Assembly (NCBI RefSeq): GCF_963675165.1
Contig: NC_087392.1
Location: 2,991,001-3,055,000 of the forward strand
Reading direction: 5' to 3'
Length of the DNA stretch: 64,000 bases
Source: Halichondria panicea
Taxonomy: Eukaryota > Porifera > Demospongiae > Suberitida > Halichondriidae
Of this stretch, positions 1-12,405 are shown piece after piece. Position 1 is the first letter of the stretch, and each line of letters opens with the position of its first letter. The notes under the pieces were generated by a model that was not told where the DNA came from, searched no databases, and worked only from the letters and a program-made list of their open reading frames with translations. Both the position numbers and the translations under genes were made by a program.

Positions 1-62
1 TAGTTCAATGTACTGTGTAATAATTATGCTAGTTAGTTCAATGTTCAAGGGCCTGTTATCAG

Positions 63-204
63 TGACTCACTGATCACTAAATCGATTGGGAGGGAAGTTG
101 CTTTTGAGGCCTTGCCTGTAGTTGAACGAGCTCCTCTGATGGCTGGGATTGAAGATCTTAAGAGTGAGAACGAGAGGTGGCATCTCAGCCAATTCATTGT
201 GGAG
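63..204 (+). CDS. orphan exon-like ORF, unknown gene
   Basis: An acceptor-like ttatcag precedes 63 and a donor (GAG then gtatag) follows 204. Between them one frame stays open for 47 codons after one leading base and reads like coding sequence (for example APLMAGIEDLKSENERW). I do not recognise the product. No partner exon was found to the right, so the gene would extend left of the window, or this is a relic. It may also be chance. Confidence 0.22.
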
Positions 205-520
205 GTATAGGGTTGGTCCCATTTTGCGGCCAGGAGGGTGGCAAGACGCTTGTAGGTGGATGTTGAAGCGGGGCGGAGTGTGTGGCTTCTGCACGACCAC
301 TAATTGACCGAGGCGCAGTCATGCCTCAGCAACAACACTCCTGGGGTTCTCAATACTACTAAGAAACCTAGTACACCTAGTCTAACTAATACTTTGTTCA
401 ATATTTAATATGACGTGTTCTGACAATACTTGACATTAATCAATTATTAGTAACTGTTTGACAACAATAATAATGATATTCATACACATGTCACATTCCT
501 GAGTATCACGGAAAAACGGT
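205..520. other. stretch with no recognised feature
   Basis: AT-rich sequence between the exon-like ORF and the TIR element starting near 521. I see no ORF, RNA or repeat here. Confidence 0.4.
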
Positions 521-1700
521 GGGTTCGACCATAGATAAACGAAAGAAAGGGATAGGCAACACCCCACGTGATGCTAGATAAATGTAGGTAAATGCAGTGT
601 GTGACGTCACACCCTCTGGTTGGAGGCGAGTTGCGCTCAAGAAAGTACACAATGATCACTATATCTGCTTATTTTTCTCGTAGGGGGCCTAAAAGAGAAA
701 TTCAAAGCAATCAGGCATCATGCACACATACACCCAGCACTACTGATAGCTACAGCTGCTATGTTAGTGCCGAGCTTTCTTTTATTCAGCTTGATTTGTG
801 TGAAAAAACACCAAATTGTCAGTTTGTGTACCTCTATCTCCAATATGAAATAATTTTATAACATACATGTTTCACAGAATTAAAGTGTGTTTTTAACTGC
901 ATGGAACAAAGCATATTTTCCAGCTCTCAATGCAGTGAAGTAGTGGCAGCACCATATGAAACGTTTCTCCAAAGTCCAGAAAGTTTGCGTACCTCTCCTG
1001 CTCTTACTGTAGACTCGCAAGCCGTCACTGTTGCAGGCGAACAGTAGACTGGTCAAACTCCGTGTAGAGACTCGTGTAAGGTTTGCCACGATATTTGTGG
1101 CAACTAACTGCATGCGGTTACCGCAAGATCGTTGATAGTGACGTATCACTAGAAAACTCTACGTAGCACAGCAGTATAGTGACGTCACGAAAACCGCAGC
1201 CACTTAGAATCTATCTGATATGCTGACTGTGCAACACGAGTCTCTACACGGAGTTTGACCAGTCTACTGTTCCCCTGCAACAGTGACGGCTTGCGAGTCT
1301 ACTCTTACTGTACATGGTAATCTAGTTTGAGGTGCTCTAAGACACAGTTTAGGTATTAGAAAGTGGAACACAAGTATCTTTATCTGTATTGTGTGATCGA
1401 AGAGATGGCATTTGAAGGACTTGGGAACAGACCTGTTATGGTTTGTAGAGAGTACTGACACCCCCTTTGGAGCTCACTTCCTCATCACTTTGCATAAGCA
1501 GCTCTAGATTAATAGCCTATGTCTAAGTGTATCTGGTGTCCTCAAGAGCACAGCTTGCTATAATACTACAAACTATAAAATCTTTACTGACATTTTGAGT
1601 GCACACACCCCTTTTTGGCCCCTTTTTAGCAACTCGCCTCATCCAAACGGAAGTGCTGGGCGTTGCCTATCCCTTTCTTTCGTTTATCTATGATTCAACC
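521..1700. mobile_element. non-autonomous TIR DNA transposon with nested foldback
   Basis: The ends form an inverted repeat: near 521-560 the left end reads atagataaacgaaagaaagg and the same sequence is inverted at about 1661-1692. A second, internal inverted pair lies at 1009-1077 and 1234-1302 (about 69 bp arms, nearly perfect; arm starts gtagactcgcaagccgtcac). No transposase ORF is visible. Probably a MITE carrying a younger foldback inside it. Superfamily not assigned. Confidence 0.6.
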
Positions 1701-1742
1701 AGACGTCCTTCCCCCTTCGACGGCTGCTCGCGAGACTAACCA

Positions 1743-2085
1743 TTGACCTTGTGGAAGCAAATCGCTGCCATAGGGTTAATGGTAGTTGGGCGGAGCCAAA
1801 CCCTGGACGCTCACGGTGAGCGTCCAGGGTTTGGCTCTGCCCAACTAAGGTTAATGGTAGGATGAGCAGCACTATGCTCATACCGATATACATTTCTACA
1901 TGATACTTAACTTGTGTCTACCTTTTAGCCATTGAAATCTTCTCCCAGCCATTGAAGCTACCACAAACAAATACTTCCTTGCCTCCTCCATCCCAGGAGA
2001 ACTTGTGACTGAAATCCTCAATGCTAGCCATGTATTAAGCACACTAGCATGGCATGCAGTACAGTACAAGATATCGAGTACTAAG
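1743..2085. repeat. dispersed duplicated block, copy A
   Basis: About 340 bp match the block at 13503-13840 in the same orientation with small indels. Both hold the mini-hairpin (1785-1845 here) and an exon-like stretch: after ttctcccag a frame reads IEATTNKYF then SSIPGELVTE, open in both copies. This may be an exon fragment of an unrecognised gene or part of a mobile element. Confidence 0.65.
1785..1845. mobile_element. mini-hairpin insertion, 30-bp arms
   Basis: Arms 1785-1814 and 1816-1845 are inverted copies with one mismatch and a 1-nt loop. The hairpin is flanked by direct repeats of ggttaatggta (about 1774-1784 and 1849-1859), consistent with a target duplication of about 11 bp. A shorter rearranged version sits at 13535-13583. 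Confidence 0.6.
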
Positions 2086-2109
2086 GCCACAACAAGAGGT
2101 AGTTCTCAC

Positions 2110-2913
2110 CTAATGCGCATGCGCAAACCACACCCACTCACTTAGGTTGAGTGGGTGTTGCAATAATTACATGTACAACACACTTCAATATTCAGTAAGC
2201 TAGTGTTTGTATCTTAATTGTAGTAACAAGTATTATGTATTTTGCCATAAAAGATGTTATTATGCTAACACAATAATTATGTGGTCTCACTTTGCTTTTT
2301 TGCTTTGATACAGAGCACGTACAATGGCTCAAGCTAGTGCAATGACAGTATAGGTGTTTGATATAGAGACAATTCTCAGTTCAATGTTCTGGTTGCCAAA
2401 AGCCTAAAATACCTCTACCTGTATGTTTTTTAGATGTTATTTTTGTGTTGTAAACCTTTTTTAAACAAACTGAAAAATAAAAAATAAAGTGATGACACTG
2501 CAAAATAATGTGTTGCCAGAAACAGAACTACGTTGTGGCCTAATGAACTTAGGTGTGGTCCTCTTAAAAAAAAACTGTGATGTCATTCACCATTTCGACA
2601 TGTGACTTGTTTATAGAGGTTATGCAGATCCGCCCACTTCCGGCCAAAAAGGGGTGTGGCCACATACACCTCCACATAATATATTTATAAATTAGTGAAT
2701 AATTATACTGTCATTACATATAATTATGAGCAGTCATAATACTTTATACATAAATTATATGACGTGTACATACAGTATATGTAGAACCAGAACCTCGCTA
2801 ATCCTGCAATAATAACATTCACATCACAAAATCAATTGTAATTTTATAGTATAATTATATACACATTCAGAATAAATGCCAGATTCTACATATTATATAT
2901 AATCTGCAATTAG
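2110..2913. other. region downstream of the PARP-like gene
   Basis: AT-rich sequence beyond the stop codon of the minus-strand PARP-like gene; it must hold that gene's 3' UTR and poly(A) site, which I could not place. A short palindrome lies at about 2130-2160. A fragment near 2550-2625 resembles sequence at 13857 and 45836 (the start of the segmental duplication). Confidence 0.4.
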
Positions 2914-5900
2914 TTACTGGTATTTGATCAGATAAGCTGGATAAGCCTTGTCGTTATCATATGTCATGAACACTTGAGATCCGTTTGTGTCACCAGTCAC
3001 AGAGTCGTAATCCATATTAGTAAAGTGTACTTTTCCACCCACAGATCCACGCGGTTTTTGAGGCGGCTTACGAAGGCTGTTATTTGCAACACAATTGTAG
3101 CTATCCCCAGTGAGAACTTTGACGAGAAACATTTCTTTGCAACCATCAGATGTTGTGTAGGAATAAGTGTTGGAATAGTTTGCATTGACCGCGAAGTAAT
3201 TGGCTGTTCCCCACATCCCCCTGTTACTGTACCTCATATCGAACCCATTCTCTCCTTCGTAGATGAGTTTGGGATCGTTGCTGCGGGTACCATGAAAGAG
3301 CTCTTTTTCATTGACATTTCCATCGTTCTTCAGATGCAACCTCTTCTTGTGGGCACAATAGGCTTCCCACAACCAGGTGTTTTGGATCCTTGAAATGGAT
3401 ACAATACGACTAGTAGACAGTGTAGCTTTAAATTTTTGCTCCACCCTGGTCCATTCGGGAGTTCTCGGTGACACTGGGAACACCTCTGTGGTTAGATTTT
3501 GGTCTTGCCATTCAGGTGGAGTGGAGATCTCTGCGTCAGCACGGTCCAGTTGATGGTCGATGATGAGTTGATGTACTGTCTTCACCACAACTTGCACATC
3601 ACTATTGATACCCTCCAGGGTTACCAAACTCTGTTTTTTAGACCCAACCTGGCTCTCAGTGACACTGAAACCAACTTGGTGCTTGAGAGCAACATTCTCA
3701 AGCTTGCTGGAAAATTGATGAGATAAGGCAAACCTAATGTTAATGTCCTCTGTCTGCATATAGCTGTCTAGTTTCTTTTTAAGTTTGGTTTTGGCAGCCT
3801 CCAGAGAGTCCCTAGGTCCACGCAGGGTTACACACACTTCCTGCTGGCCAGATGAAGGGTCACATATTTTGGGTGCAGGAGTAGCAGGAGGGTTAGGCTG
3901 ATCAGGCCCCTCTCTGCGCTGTAGCGGCCTCTTGTAATTGGTAGTCGTGTTAATCTGACACATACTGCTGAAATCGAATGTGTACACAGTACGACCAATT
4001 TTCAGGACACCAGGTACACCATCTCGATACATTTGCTCAATGCTCTGATTGTTAGAGGAGTTGTAAGGGGAAAAACCGCTCTTATCGTCCCTGTAGAACC
4101 AATGAGCAGTACCTCTGCTGCTGGGTGGGGAGGAGTTAGCGTCATATTTCACAACTCTTCTGTGACCCGTTTGCACATTAGTCTGGATCATTGTAGGAAA
4201 GTCAACACAGTACATCTGACCGTGAAGGGTTAAATTGCAATTGCCTTGTGGGCTTACAGAGTAGACTGTGGACAGCTGTTGTGAGATTTCACTGGTGTAA
4301 GGTGTGTACGTGCCGAGATCATTTGTCCAAAACCAGGCGCCACTGGGAGCAGAGATCACAGGGTTCGCATTAGCTGGCTGGGAGATATTTGATGCAAGAA
4401 TAGCACCAGAGTCAAAATATGAGCAGAAATCATCCAATTCTGATTGTGCAAACAGCACAAATCTGACAGTGTGAAGTGTTGAGCTGGGATAGGTCTGGCA
4501 GAAATCCTGTACAGCTTTCAATGATGCTTTGGCACATAAACTTGTAGGCACAGCAAAGATGTCAGCACTGATGGCGGGAAAAGATATACTTTCGTACTGA
4601 GCAGAGCTGGCAAGAACCAAACTTTTGTACACAGTGATATAGAGTAGTGATTCCTCTCCCACTTTCCCCCCTTTCCAACGAGGTCCAACTGCATGAACAA
4701 TGACTTTACAAGGCAACTTGCCGGGTCCTAAAGCCACTACCTCTCCTGCCTTTAGCTTCATATGGTCTCTCACGTAGTCATCACTTTCTGTCTGAATGGT
4801 TTGTCCTCCAGCCTCAAGGATAGCCTTTGCAAGTCCACCGATATGTTGCAGGTCCTCATTGGCAGCATTCACAATGACGTCGGTCTGTTCGCTGACAACA
4901 CTACCCTTGCATATCTCTAGCTTGAGGCATCTGGCAGTGCTGCTTGGCTGAATCATGGAACTGCGAACTACTTTATTGGGCCTAGTTGATCTTGGGTACG
5001 TACACACCACACACAGCTCCTCTTGAAGTTTATATGTAAACTGCAAAAAGTTGGAGGTTGATAACACCGATCGAAACATGGGTTTGACTGTCAGCTGCTC
5101 TTGCCCGACACTCAATTCGATTGGTCGAATCACTTGCGTTATCAGTGGTTGTTCAGCAACAAGAATGGCTGCTGGAGTGCCACTCAGCTTTAGGCCACTC
5201 TGAGGCTTCTTGAGGGGGTAAACTTTGATTCTACAATTCCGAGCAATGCTGTTAGCATGCGAAAGGTATGTAGTGTACTTAAAGTGTGAGTTCAGTACTA
5301 GTCCAACAACCTCATTATTACTGGTAAGGATCTTGCTGGTCATGGTGCGCTCTCCAAGGAACTTCTGTATTTCCTCCTCAGCTGTGTCTAGTTCCTCACT
5401 GCAGTCCTCAGGAGCAGTTAACTCAGCCTCAAAGATGGTAGATTGACATTTTATACAGAAGTACACGGCTAATGGCCACAGAAATTCTTTTTTATCTTTT
5501 CTGAGGGTGTTGGCTGCAATAGGCGTGAGCGGAATAGTTTTTGTGATAGTGGCTGTTTGCGAGATCTCTTCTCCAATTTGAAAGACTTCAGATTCCTCAC
5601 CCACAACATAGATAGTGGTTGTAGTTACTTCATCCTTCGGAATTGATTGTTGTCTGGCCTCCTTACTAATGTCTATGACAATGTTACAAGTTCTTTCCTT
5701 GTCTTTCTTGATTTGATCCCACCGTTTTTTCCACATATGGTAGTATTTGCTCTCATAGTTAACTTCGAACTTACCAGTGGTGATGCCGTTTTTGATTCCT
5801 ACCAATTTTTCGTACACTGGCTCCACACTCTTAATTGGACCCCTGATGAGAATTGAAAACATTTCAGACTCACTCTTTGATCTTACGATACGCAGTTCAT

Positions 5901-8900
5901 TACAATCTTCCTTAAGTTCTTCGAAGTCTTGCTTGTGTCTTATAAAGAGCTGTTGGTGGGTGGTGAGGGGAATGAATTTGGTTATCTCATGACGGCTGTT
6001 AACTCTGTCTAGTATCTCAGCTGCACAATCACAAACTTCCTTCTTTGTGAGACCATGGATCATCAGAAAATCATCACGGTTGATGATTCTAACACGATAA
6101 CTCATCTCAAGCTTAGATTTGATCTCGTTAAGCCTGATCGACCTTGCTGCTCCCTTGCGTAGAGTTAGTTTCCTATGAGAACTTTCAACTTGCTCTAAAC
6201 ACGAGCACACAGTCTGAAACACCTCGTGATGCTTGCTACAGATTATCACGCTAATCTCTGTTTCATCTCCTTCAGATCGTGACCGTTGTTTATGAGCAGG
6301 AGCTTTTTGCTCCTGTATTATCCATATCACTTCATCTGACACAGGCTTCAAAACTACATCTTCAATTTGCGATACAAATCTTCTGTTTTGATAGACAAAA
6401 CGGCGAGTGGAGACTTGAGAGAGAAAATCGCCCCTTATTAGTGCCTGTGCTGTTTGAATAGCTTGGGGATTTCCTTTGAGGAATACTGTGCTTTTTCTTA
6501 CAATAAACTCTGCAGAAAGAGAGGACAATTGTTCCCGTGCTTTGTGGTCTGTCTTGTGTAGGTAGATAAGGTATGCAGTTTCCTCAGGAGAGCATTGAAC
6601 AGGGTTTTTCTGAGAGGTAGCTGTTTCCATTCGTTCCCTTAGGGCAGTACATACACTTGCACATTCCTGTTGCAAATAACTCTTAACTAAAACATTGGAT
6701 TCCTTTTGTTCTATGTCCACGAATGGTGGGTTCAATGTTGAGATGAGTTTATCGCATACCTCGCTTGATATATTGGTAATGTTCTCAGTGAACAATCCTT
6801 GTTTAAGGACAACACTAGCGGTCTCAGTACTAGATTTGGACAGGGAGTATAGGACAACACTAGGTCTTGTATCATGAGAGAAAATACACACTTGTAGATT
6901 TTCAATACAGAATCTCTCTTTAGCTGATCTAAGAAGCGGTTGTGCAAGACTGATATTCACTTCCAAAGTTTTGATACCACCCAGGGCTGATTCCAGTTCC
7001 TGCCTAGCAAATTGGAGATTTCTGTCGTCGCCCACAAGTCCAATGAAAGTAGACGACTCATCATAGCCCGTTAGCCTTACATCGTACTTCTGCTGGAGAA
7101 TGCTGGGTAGGTCTTGTCTGAGAGCAACCAGAGAGGTTTTTTTGTGCCTGTAGGATGAGTGGTATCACATAATTAATTATGAACAGTGTGTATTATAGTC
7201 ATAATCACTCTTTAATTGCACTTATTAAATACATTGCTACCCACCTGTCCTGTATGGTGAGCTCCCGGTACACCTCGCCAGTCACTCTACTGTAAGCACT
7301 GGCTATGGCTTCGGGCAGTCCAGCGAAGAATATAGTTCGACTAATCATGTCCTCCCTGATGTGTATACCTGGGTTGGTCTTGTACGGCTCAATAACATCC
7401 TGATAAAGCATTCGACCTGAAGGTCCAGCAATCATCAGACGATTCCAGTCAGCTGGGGAGAGTGTGAGACTGGATTCCGATCCTGGAGGGTGTGGGTGTG
7501 TGATTCTAGAAGATTGCAGGGAAGTAGGCACCGTCACTGATGGTGGAGGAAACGACATTGAGGAATGAAATTGAGGAGGTATGATCTCTTGAAGGTATAG
7601 TGTATTTGCTGCTGGAGTAGGCACACTGTGCTGATGATCAAATGGGATCTTTACTTCTTTATTCACTGTTCTTCCTAAGGTGATTACATTGGCCTGGATA
7701 GCTTTACCGAGAAGAGACATTCCATTCAGTCGTTTTACAACATTGTGTGCATCCTCATTACTGGGGAGATACAGCAGAACTCTCGAAGGAGGTGACATCA
7801 GCCGCTCGACTTTAACCCCTGATACCCCAACCATTGTTTTTAGTTCTTCAGCAGAAACAAGAGAGTCCACATGGTCTAATGAGACTGTCCACTGACTGCC
7901 AAGAGCGAAAGAAGGCGTGGGGGCTTGAGGTACAGAGGGCTTGATGGATTCACCTCCCTTCAGTGATACCTTGATGGTGTAACCATCTAGTACCTTCTTA
8001 TCAAGACCATGAACAGCTTTCTGTGCAGCCATAAGGGTGCTGTATTGTGCCAATGCATATCGATTCTTTGACTCAAAGATTTTAGGCGGTTCAGGCAGTT
8101 CACCAAATATTCTAAGACGTTCAACCAATTGTTCGTTAGTTAGGCTTGGAGGAAGACATGTAAGCTTCACAGTAAACTGCTGTTTGGTGTTGTATGAGGG
8201 AGTGGCTGGCACATGAATATGTGGGGTTGATTCCTCGCTATTGCTGGGCCGTCTTCCTGCAGATGATTTCATCAGAGAAGGTGCAGCCTTCTCGCCTTGT
8301 TTGCAATGTATATTCAATTTGAAAACACCAAGCAACATAGAATCATTGTAAACCCTAGCTGCTTCATCAGCCAGCTCAGCATTGGTAAACGTGACAATTG
8401 CATAGCCTTTCGACTTTCGTTGCTTGTCTCTGATGACCTTTGCCGACGAGAAGCGACCCTTGTAACTTGAAAAATGTTCCGAAATTTGTTTGTTAGTGAT
8501 TTTATCAGGCAAAGGTGGGTTAGAGTTGACAAACAATTGACATTTCTCTCCCGACAATGAGCAAACAGATTCAGTATCTGAATTATCTTCTTCAGGAGCT
8601 ACTTGACGAGGGGGGCCTATGATGGGGCTATTCGCTACGGGTGACTGATCTTCTTTGGCTAGATTTACTTTAATTGGATACGTGTTCAGCAGGAGAGTTT
8701 TAGCCATTTTTTTGATAGCTGCCTCAGCCGAGATTCGATTTGAGAAAGTAATAAAGCCAAATCCTTTTGACTTTCCGCTCTCTTTGTCTTTGATTATATC
8801 AACCCTGACTATTTTCGCTTTGAATGACGAAAAATGATCCTTTAGCTGATTATCAGTCACAAACTTCGGCATAGATCCAACAAAAACTTTTGTGTTTTTC

Positions 8901-9869
8901 TTCTTTGATAGTGGTTTTTCTTTCTCTGAAGTTCGCTCTTCTTTTGTAGAAGATCGTTTCCGTCTTTGAGTGCGATTTTGCTTCTGAACACTCAATTTAT
9001 ACTTTCCAAGCAATAGAGATCCATTGAGCATCAAGATGGCATCTTCCCCTACTTGGGGAGGGGTCACGCAAATAGTATAGTAGCCTTTACCGTTTCGAGA
9101 AGTATTCCATTGCATTCTTGTGACATTGTCACTCAAGCCGTACGACTGAAGTTGCTTCGAAAGGTTTTCTTTGAGGATATGTGGTGCCTGGAAACACTTC
9201 ACTAACAGTTTAACGCATGGCTGTCTTGTAGAGAGGTCCATACTACTTGCTGTGCTCTCTGTATCTGATTCTGAATCCTCTTCCTGTGGGTCTTCTGTAT
9301 CAATGGTCATCTGTACAAACAATGAAGGAAGTATATACAATCACACCTTTGTGTTGGATGCGCAAAATTAGTTTTTGTATGTCAGCTACTACACACTACA
9401 TCCATACATGTACATTGTCTACGTACACGTATACGTTGGGATATTCTCAATTTGCAATTTTAAGTGGCAGATTATTGCCTATAATATTACAATAATTATT
9501 ATGATTATGTTTCCGACAAGAACGTACAAAGTGGATGTCCTCGGAAGAGGCATGACTATCTTGAGACATTGCACTAGACACTGCAGACACTGTGGAACAA
9601 AACATTGAGGTTAAAACACAATAGGATTAATTGTGGCAACTTATACATACCTTCAGGTATCCAGCACACATTGTTAAGAGCTCCACTGTCATTAGTCGAT
9701 CGCTCCTGTAGTGAACCACATGATCACAATAAGGAGGTGAGGCCATACAGCAATTGAGTAAGATACCTGATTAACATCAAGCATCCATTCTTCATCTACC
9801 ACAAACTTGTAATCGTGTCTCCCTTCAGATAGAGGTACAGTGGCGGTAAACACACCCAACTTGGAACGA
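2914..9869 (-). CDS. PARP14-like ADP-ribosyltransferase with CBM48, RRM, KH, macro and WWE domains (5' incomplete)
   Basis: Predicted mono-ADP-ribosyltransferase of the PARP10/14 type. Exons in coding order: 9869-9767, 9705-9651, 9589-9528, 9310-7245, 7147-2914; each junction has GT-AG signals and phases agree, giving about 2,170 codons. Order of domains: AMPK-beta-type CBM48; an acidic Ser/Glu stretch; five RRM-like domains (clear RNP1 in KGFGFITF); KH-like repeats; one macro domain (VIVNAANEDLQHIGG); two WWE domains (AWFWTND, HWFYRDD); PARP catalytic domain with FHGT and YFAVNANYS. The third triad position, in GSQVFMTYD, is not Glu, so mono-ADP-ribosylation is expected. PARP14 relatives act in innate immunity and RNA-linked signalling; a role here is inference. 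The 5' exon(s) were not found. The ATG at 9310-9308 could be an alternative start. Confidence 0.85.
9528..9869 (-). CDS. CBM48 (AMPK-beta-type glycogen-binding) exons of the PARP-like gene
   Basis: Three small exons. Exon 9869-9767 reads LGVFTATVPLSEGRHDYKFV then EEWMLD; exon 9705-9651 reads NDSGALNNVCWIPE. This is the second half of an AMPK1_CBM/CBM48 domain, with the YKFVVD core and the terminal G-x-x-NN signature. Exon 9589-9528 is a Ser-rich linker. Phases 0, 1 and 0 carry straight into the RRM exon at 9310. The first strand of the domain and the usual G-F-N-x-W motif should lie in an upstream exon that I could not locate on this strand. The alternative is a separate CBM48 gene that happens to end here, but no stop codon supports that. 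Confidence 0.7.
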
Positions 9870-10090
9870 CTGTAAGTGATACAAATACTTAATTCAATTG
9901 CTGGACTTGATTGGATTATTATAACAATACATGTAGATAGAGACAGTGATTATTAGCACCACCAAATTAAACACACCCAACTTGGAACAACTGTAAGTGA
10001 TACAAATACTTAATTCAATTGCTGGACTTGATTGGATTATTATAACAATATATGTAGATAGAGACAGTGATTATTAGCGCCACCAAATTA
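9850..10090. repeat. 121-bp tandem duplication covering a splice acceptor
   Basis: Units 9850-9970 and 9971-about 10090 are nearly identical. The unit carries the 3' end of the intron and the first 20 bases of the CBM48 exon, so on the minus strand the acceptor (cttacag) exists twice. The outer copy lacks the rest of the exon and would be a decoy. Confidence 0.75.
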
Positions 10091-10143
10091 AAACATGCAC
10101 ATCTGCTTGTAATACTTTTGGTCAATGAAAGCCGCAGGTGCTG

Positions 10144-10668
10144 ATGCCTCGGTGGAGATGCCAAAGCTATATAACATAAAGCTACTAATAGCTTTTATAC
10201 ACATGACAAACATTTTTGCATTAATTAATTCAAACACAAAGAGTGGTAATGATCGACCATGATTGTTGTTAAAAACGATCGATGCTAAGTTTAAATGGCT
10301 GCATCAGCAGAGCCTTGCAGCTCTCTTCTCACTCTTGCAGCTACCAATAGCTAGCGTTTTAGTGCAGAGCTAACTACTAAGTAGAGTAGCAACACTCGGT
10401 AAACAAATTTGGCTACATACTCTTCTGAAAAGGCTGCAATGGCATTCCAAGTAAGCAAAACTAGGCAGAACTCGAGAACGAAGCATTGTTTTGCACATCC
10501 ACGAATTAAAATCCAAGAAAACATGACTAGAAGCCTATAGAAACTCTTACTTGTACTTCATTGATCCTTGAGCAGCTGTAGCGGTCTACACACACACACA
10601 CACACACACACACGCAGACACACAAACACACTACCGTATACCTCGTTTGCGCATGCGCAACGAGGCAT
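10144..10668 (+). repeat. CGAGGCAT-ended repeat family, copy 1
   Basis: Starts near atgcctcggtgg and ends gcgcatgcgcaacgaggcat, so the ends are short inverted repeats. The body is shared with 15390-15906, 27320-27821 and 56117-56613 (recognisable segments include aagcaaaactaggca and ttgcagctctcttctcactc). It holds a (CA)n run near 10588-10613. No ORF; probably a MITE family of about 500-530 bp that favours introns and intergenic DNA. Confidence 0.6.
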
Positions 10669-10987
10669 AATAATATAAGATGTGCATGTATATAATAATA
10701 AATATACATGTAGATCCACAAGCTACATGTAACTGAAATAGCTTTTTAACGACTGGCAATGACCAAAAGCAAGGGATGCAAATGGATCTGGGCTACAAAG
10801 TTAGATTCAACACGTCTATTTGTATTGAGAAAAGCCCTTGATAACCACCTAAGCAAATCTATACAGTAGCTAACCATTGCTCCAATGACATATAACGTAT
10901 GACACATCAAGAAAGCACCGAGTGCGGGAATGCCTTTTGCCTCAGATTAGGTACGACACCACTAGCTACCTAATCTGCTACCGTATA

Positions 10988-11277
10988 CAGTAGAACCTCG
11001 ATTATTTGGACACCTTGGTTCCAGAGGCAGGCCGGATAACTGAATGACCTGAATGACCTAATAATCGAGTGGATAAACCATGCCTTGATCCACCCACTTA
11101 ATTGATAAACAGCAGTACAAATTTAGTGCACGTGGGGGCGTCTGCGCATGCATATGATAAACATACCCGTGTCCATGGTAACAGCTGTTAATTGCGCATA
11201 CGCATTAAGGGACACACCTATTTTGCAGATAATCGAGGTTCCAAATATTGGAGGGCCGGAAAATCGAAGTTCTACTG
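10988..11277. mobile_element. pogo/Tigger-like MITE with TA target duplication
   Basis: TIR begins CAGTAGAACCTCGATTA and the far end is its complement ending TTCTACTG; both ends are flanked by TA. 290 bp, no transposase. The sequence style matches Tigger/pogo MITEs. Confidence 0.65.
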
Positions 11278-11680
11278 TAGTGCCAAATTCAAGGAGCATA
11301 ATTTTCACCGTTTTACGCAGATTGACCTTGAACCTCAAAAATTATGCTCCTCAAAATTTGGAATCAGGAATTGTTTACTTCCGGTATTGTAAATACAATT
11401 TTTTTCTCACAAATTTGTCGCTATACGATAATCAATTCACTGTAGCTTTTTCAGCTAAACAGTTCGTCATACAACTTACTGCTGATTCAGCAATTTACGG
11501 GTGACTTGATCTCAATTCCGTAAGGCAACCCCGACACTTAATTAAACAACATACTGAAGTACATGCACACTATTAAACATTAATTTTGCTTTGGATAGAA
11601 TCTATAATTTTTTACAATGTATTCGGGTCGTACCCATGCACATAAGTCCCACATGTAATCTATGCATCTTTATCCAAGTA

Positions 11681-12040
11681 CAGTTAAGCCTTGATTATCC
11701 GAACACTTGGTGTCCCCACCTCATCCGGATGGCTGAAATATTCGAATATCATCTAAATCAGCCACGCCCATCAATAAATCACATGCAAAATCAGCGAACA
11801 ATGTCCAAAGCTCTTACAAATGTACAACATGTAGTCTTGGACATAATGCATCAGTGGACAGAACAAGGTAGCAAGTTATACTGTTAGGCTAAGCTGAAGC
11901 GTTTAGCTGCTTCTGCTAAGTCAGAACACTTCAACCACATGGGACACTTAATGCGCATGTGCGAGTAGGTATTTGCTATGAATATCATCGGATCTTTCAT
12001 CCGGATAATCGAGAATTCGGATGATCGGGATTCGGATAAT
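11681..12040. mobile_element. degenerate pogo-like MITE
   Basis: Left end cagttaagccttgattatcc after TA; near the right end cggataatcgagaattcgg and ttcggataat form the inverted partner. The exact right boundary is unclear. Confidence 0.4.
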
Positions 12041-12405
12041 AGACCACAAAGGACAAACAGGGTCGATTAACATATATGGATCTAGATGTACGTGAGTGAT
12101 CCCAGAGGTTCAGCTGGTCAAAACGTCACATTATTTTGTAAAGGTAGGTATAGTCCCTAAATACATTCCATCATAGAAACGGATTAGGAGATCTGCGTTT
12201 GACCACTTGACTTAGACTTTGAACCACAAATATCATATAGAAGCCTTTTTCCTAGGCTCATTCTTGTCTAATATACTGGGCGTTTAAAAATGCGATTGCA
12301 TGGTTGTTAATTAATCATGCACTGCAGTATTACTCAGAATCTGGGTAATCGTGTTACGTTAGTAACACGTTATTAATATGAATATGAAAACATTTACTTG
12401 GAATT

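Noticed and set aside
2974-3393. 139-codon plus-strand ORF across the PARP catalytic exon
   Set aside because: Shadow of a strongly conserved coding exon on the other strand.
10588-10720. ORF rich in Cys-Val across the CA repeat
   Set aside because: Created by translating a (CA)n microsatellite.
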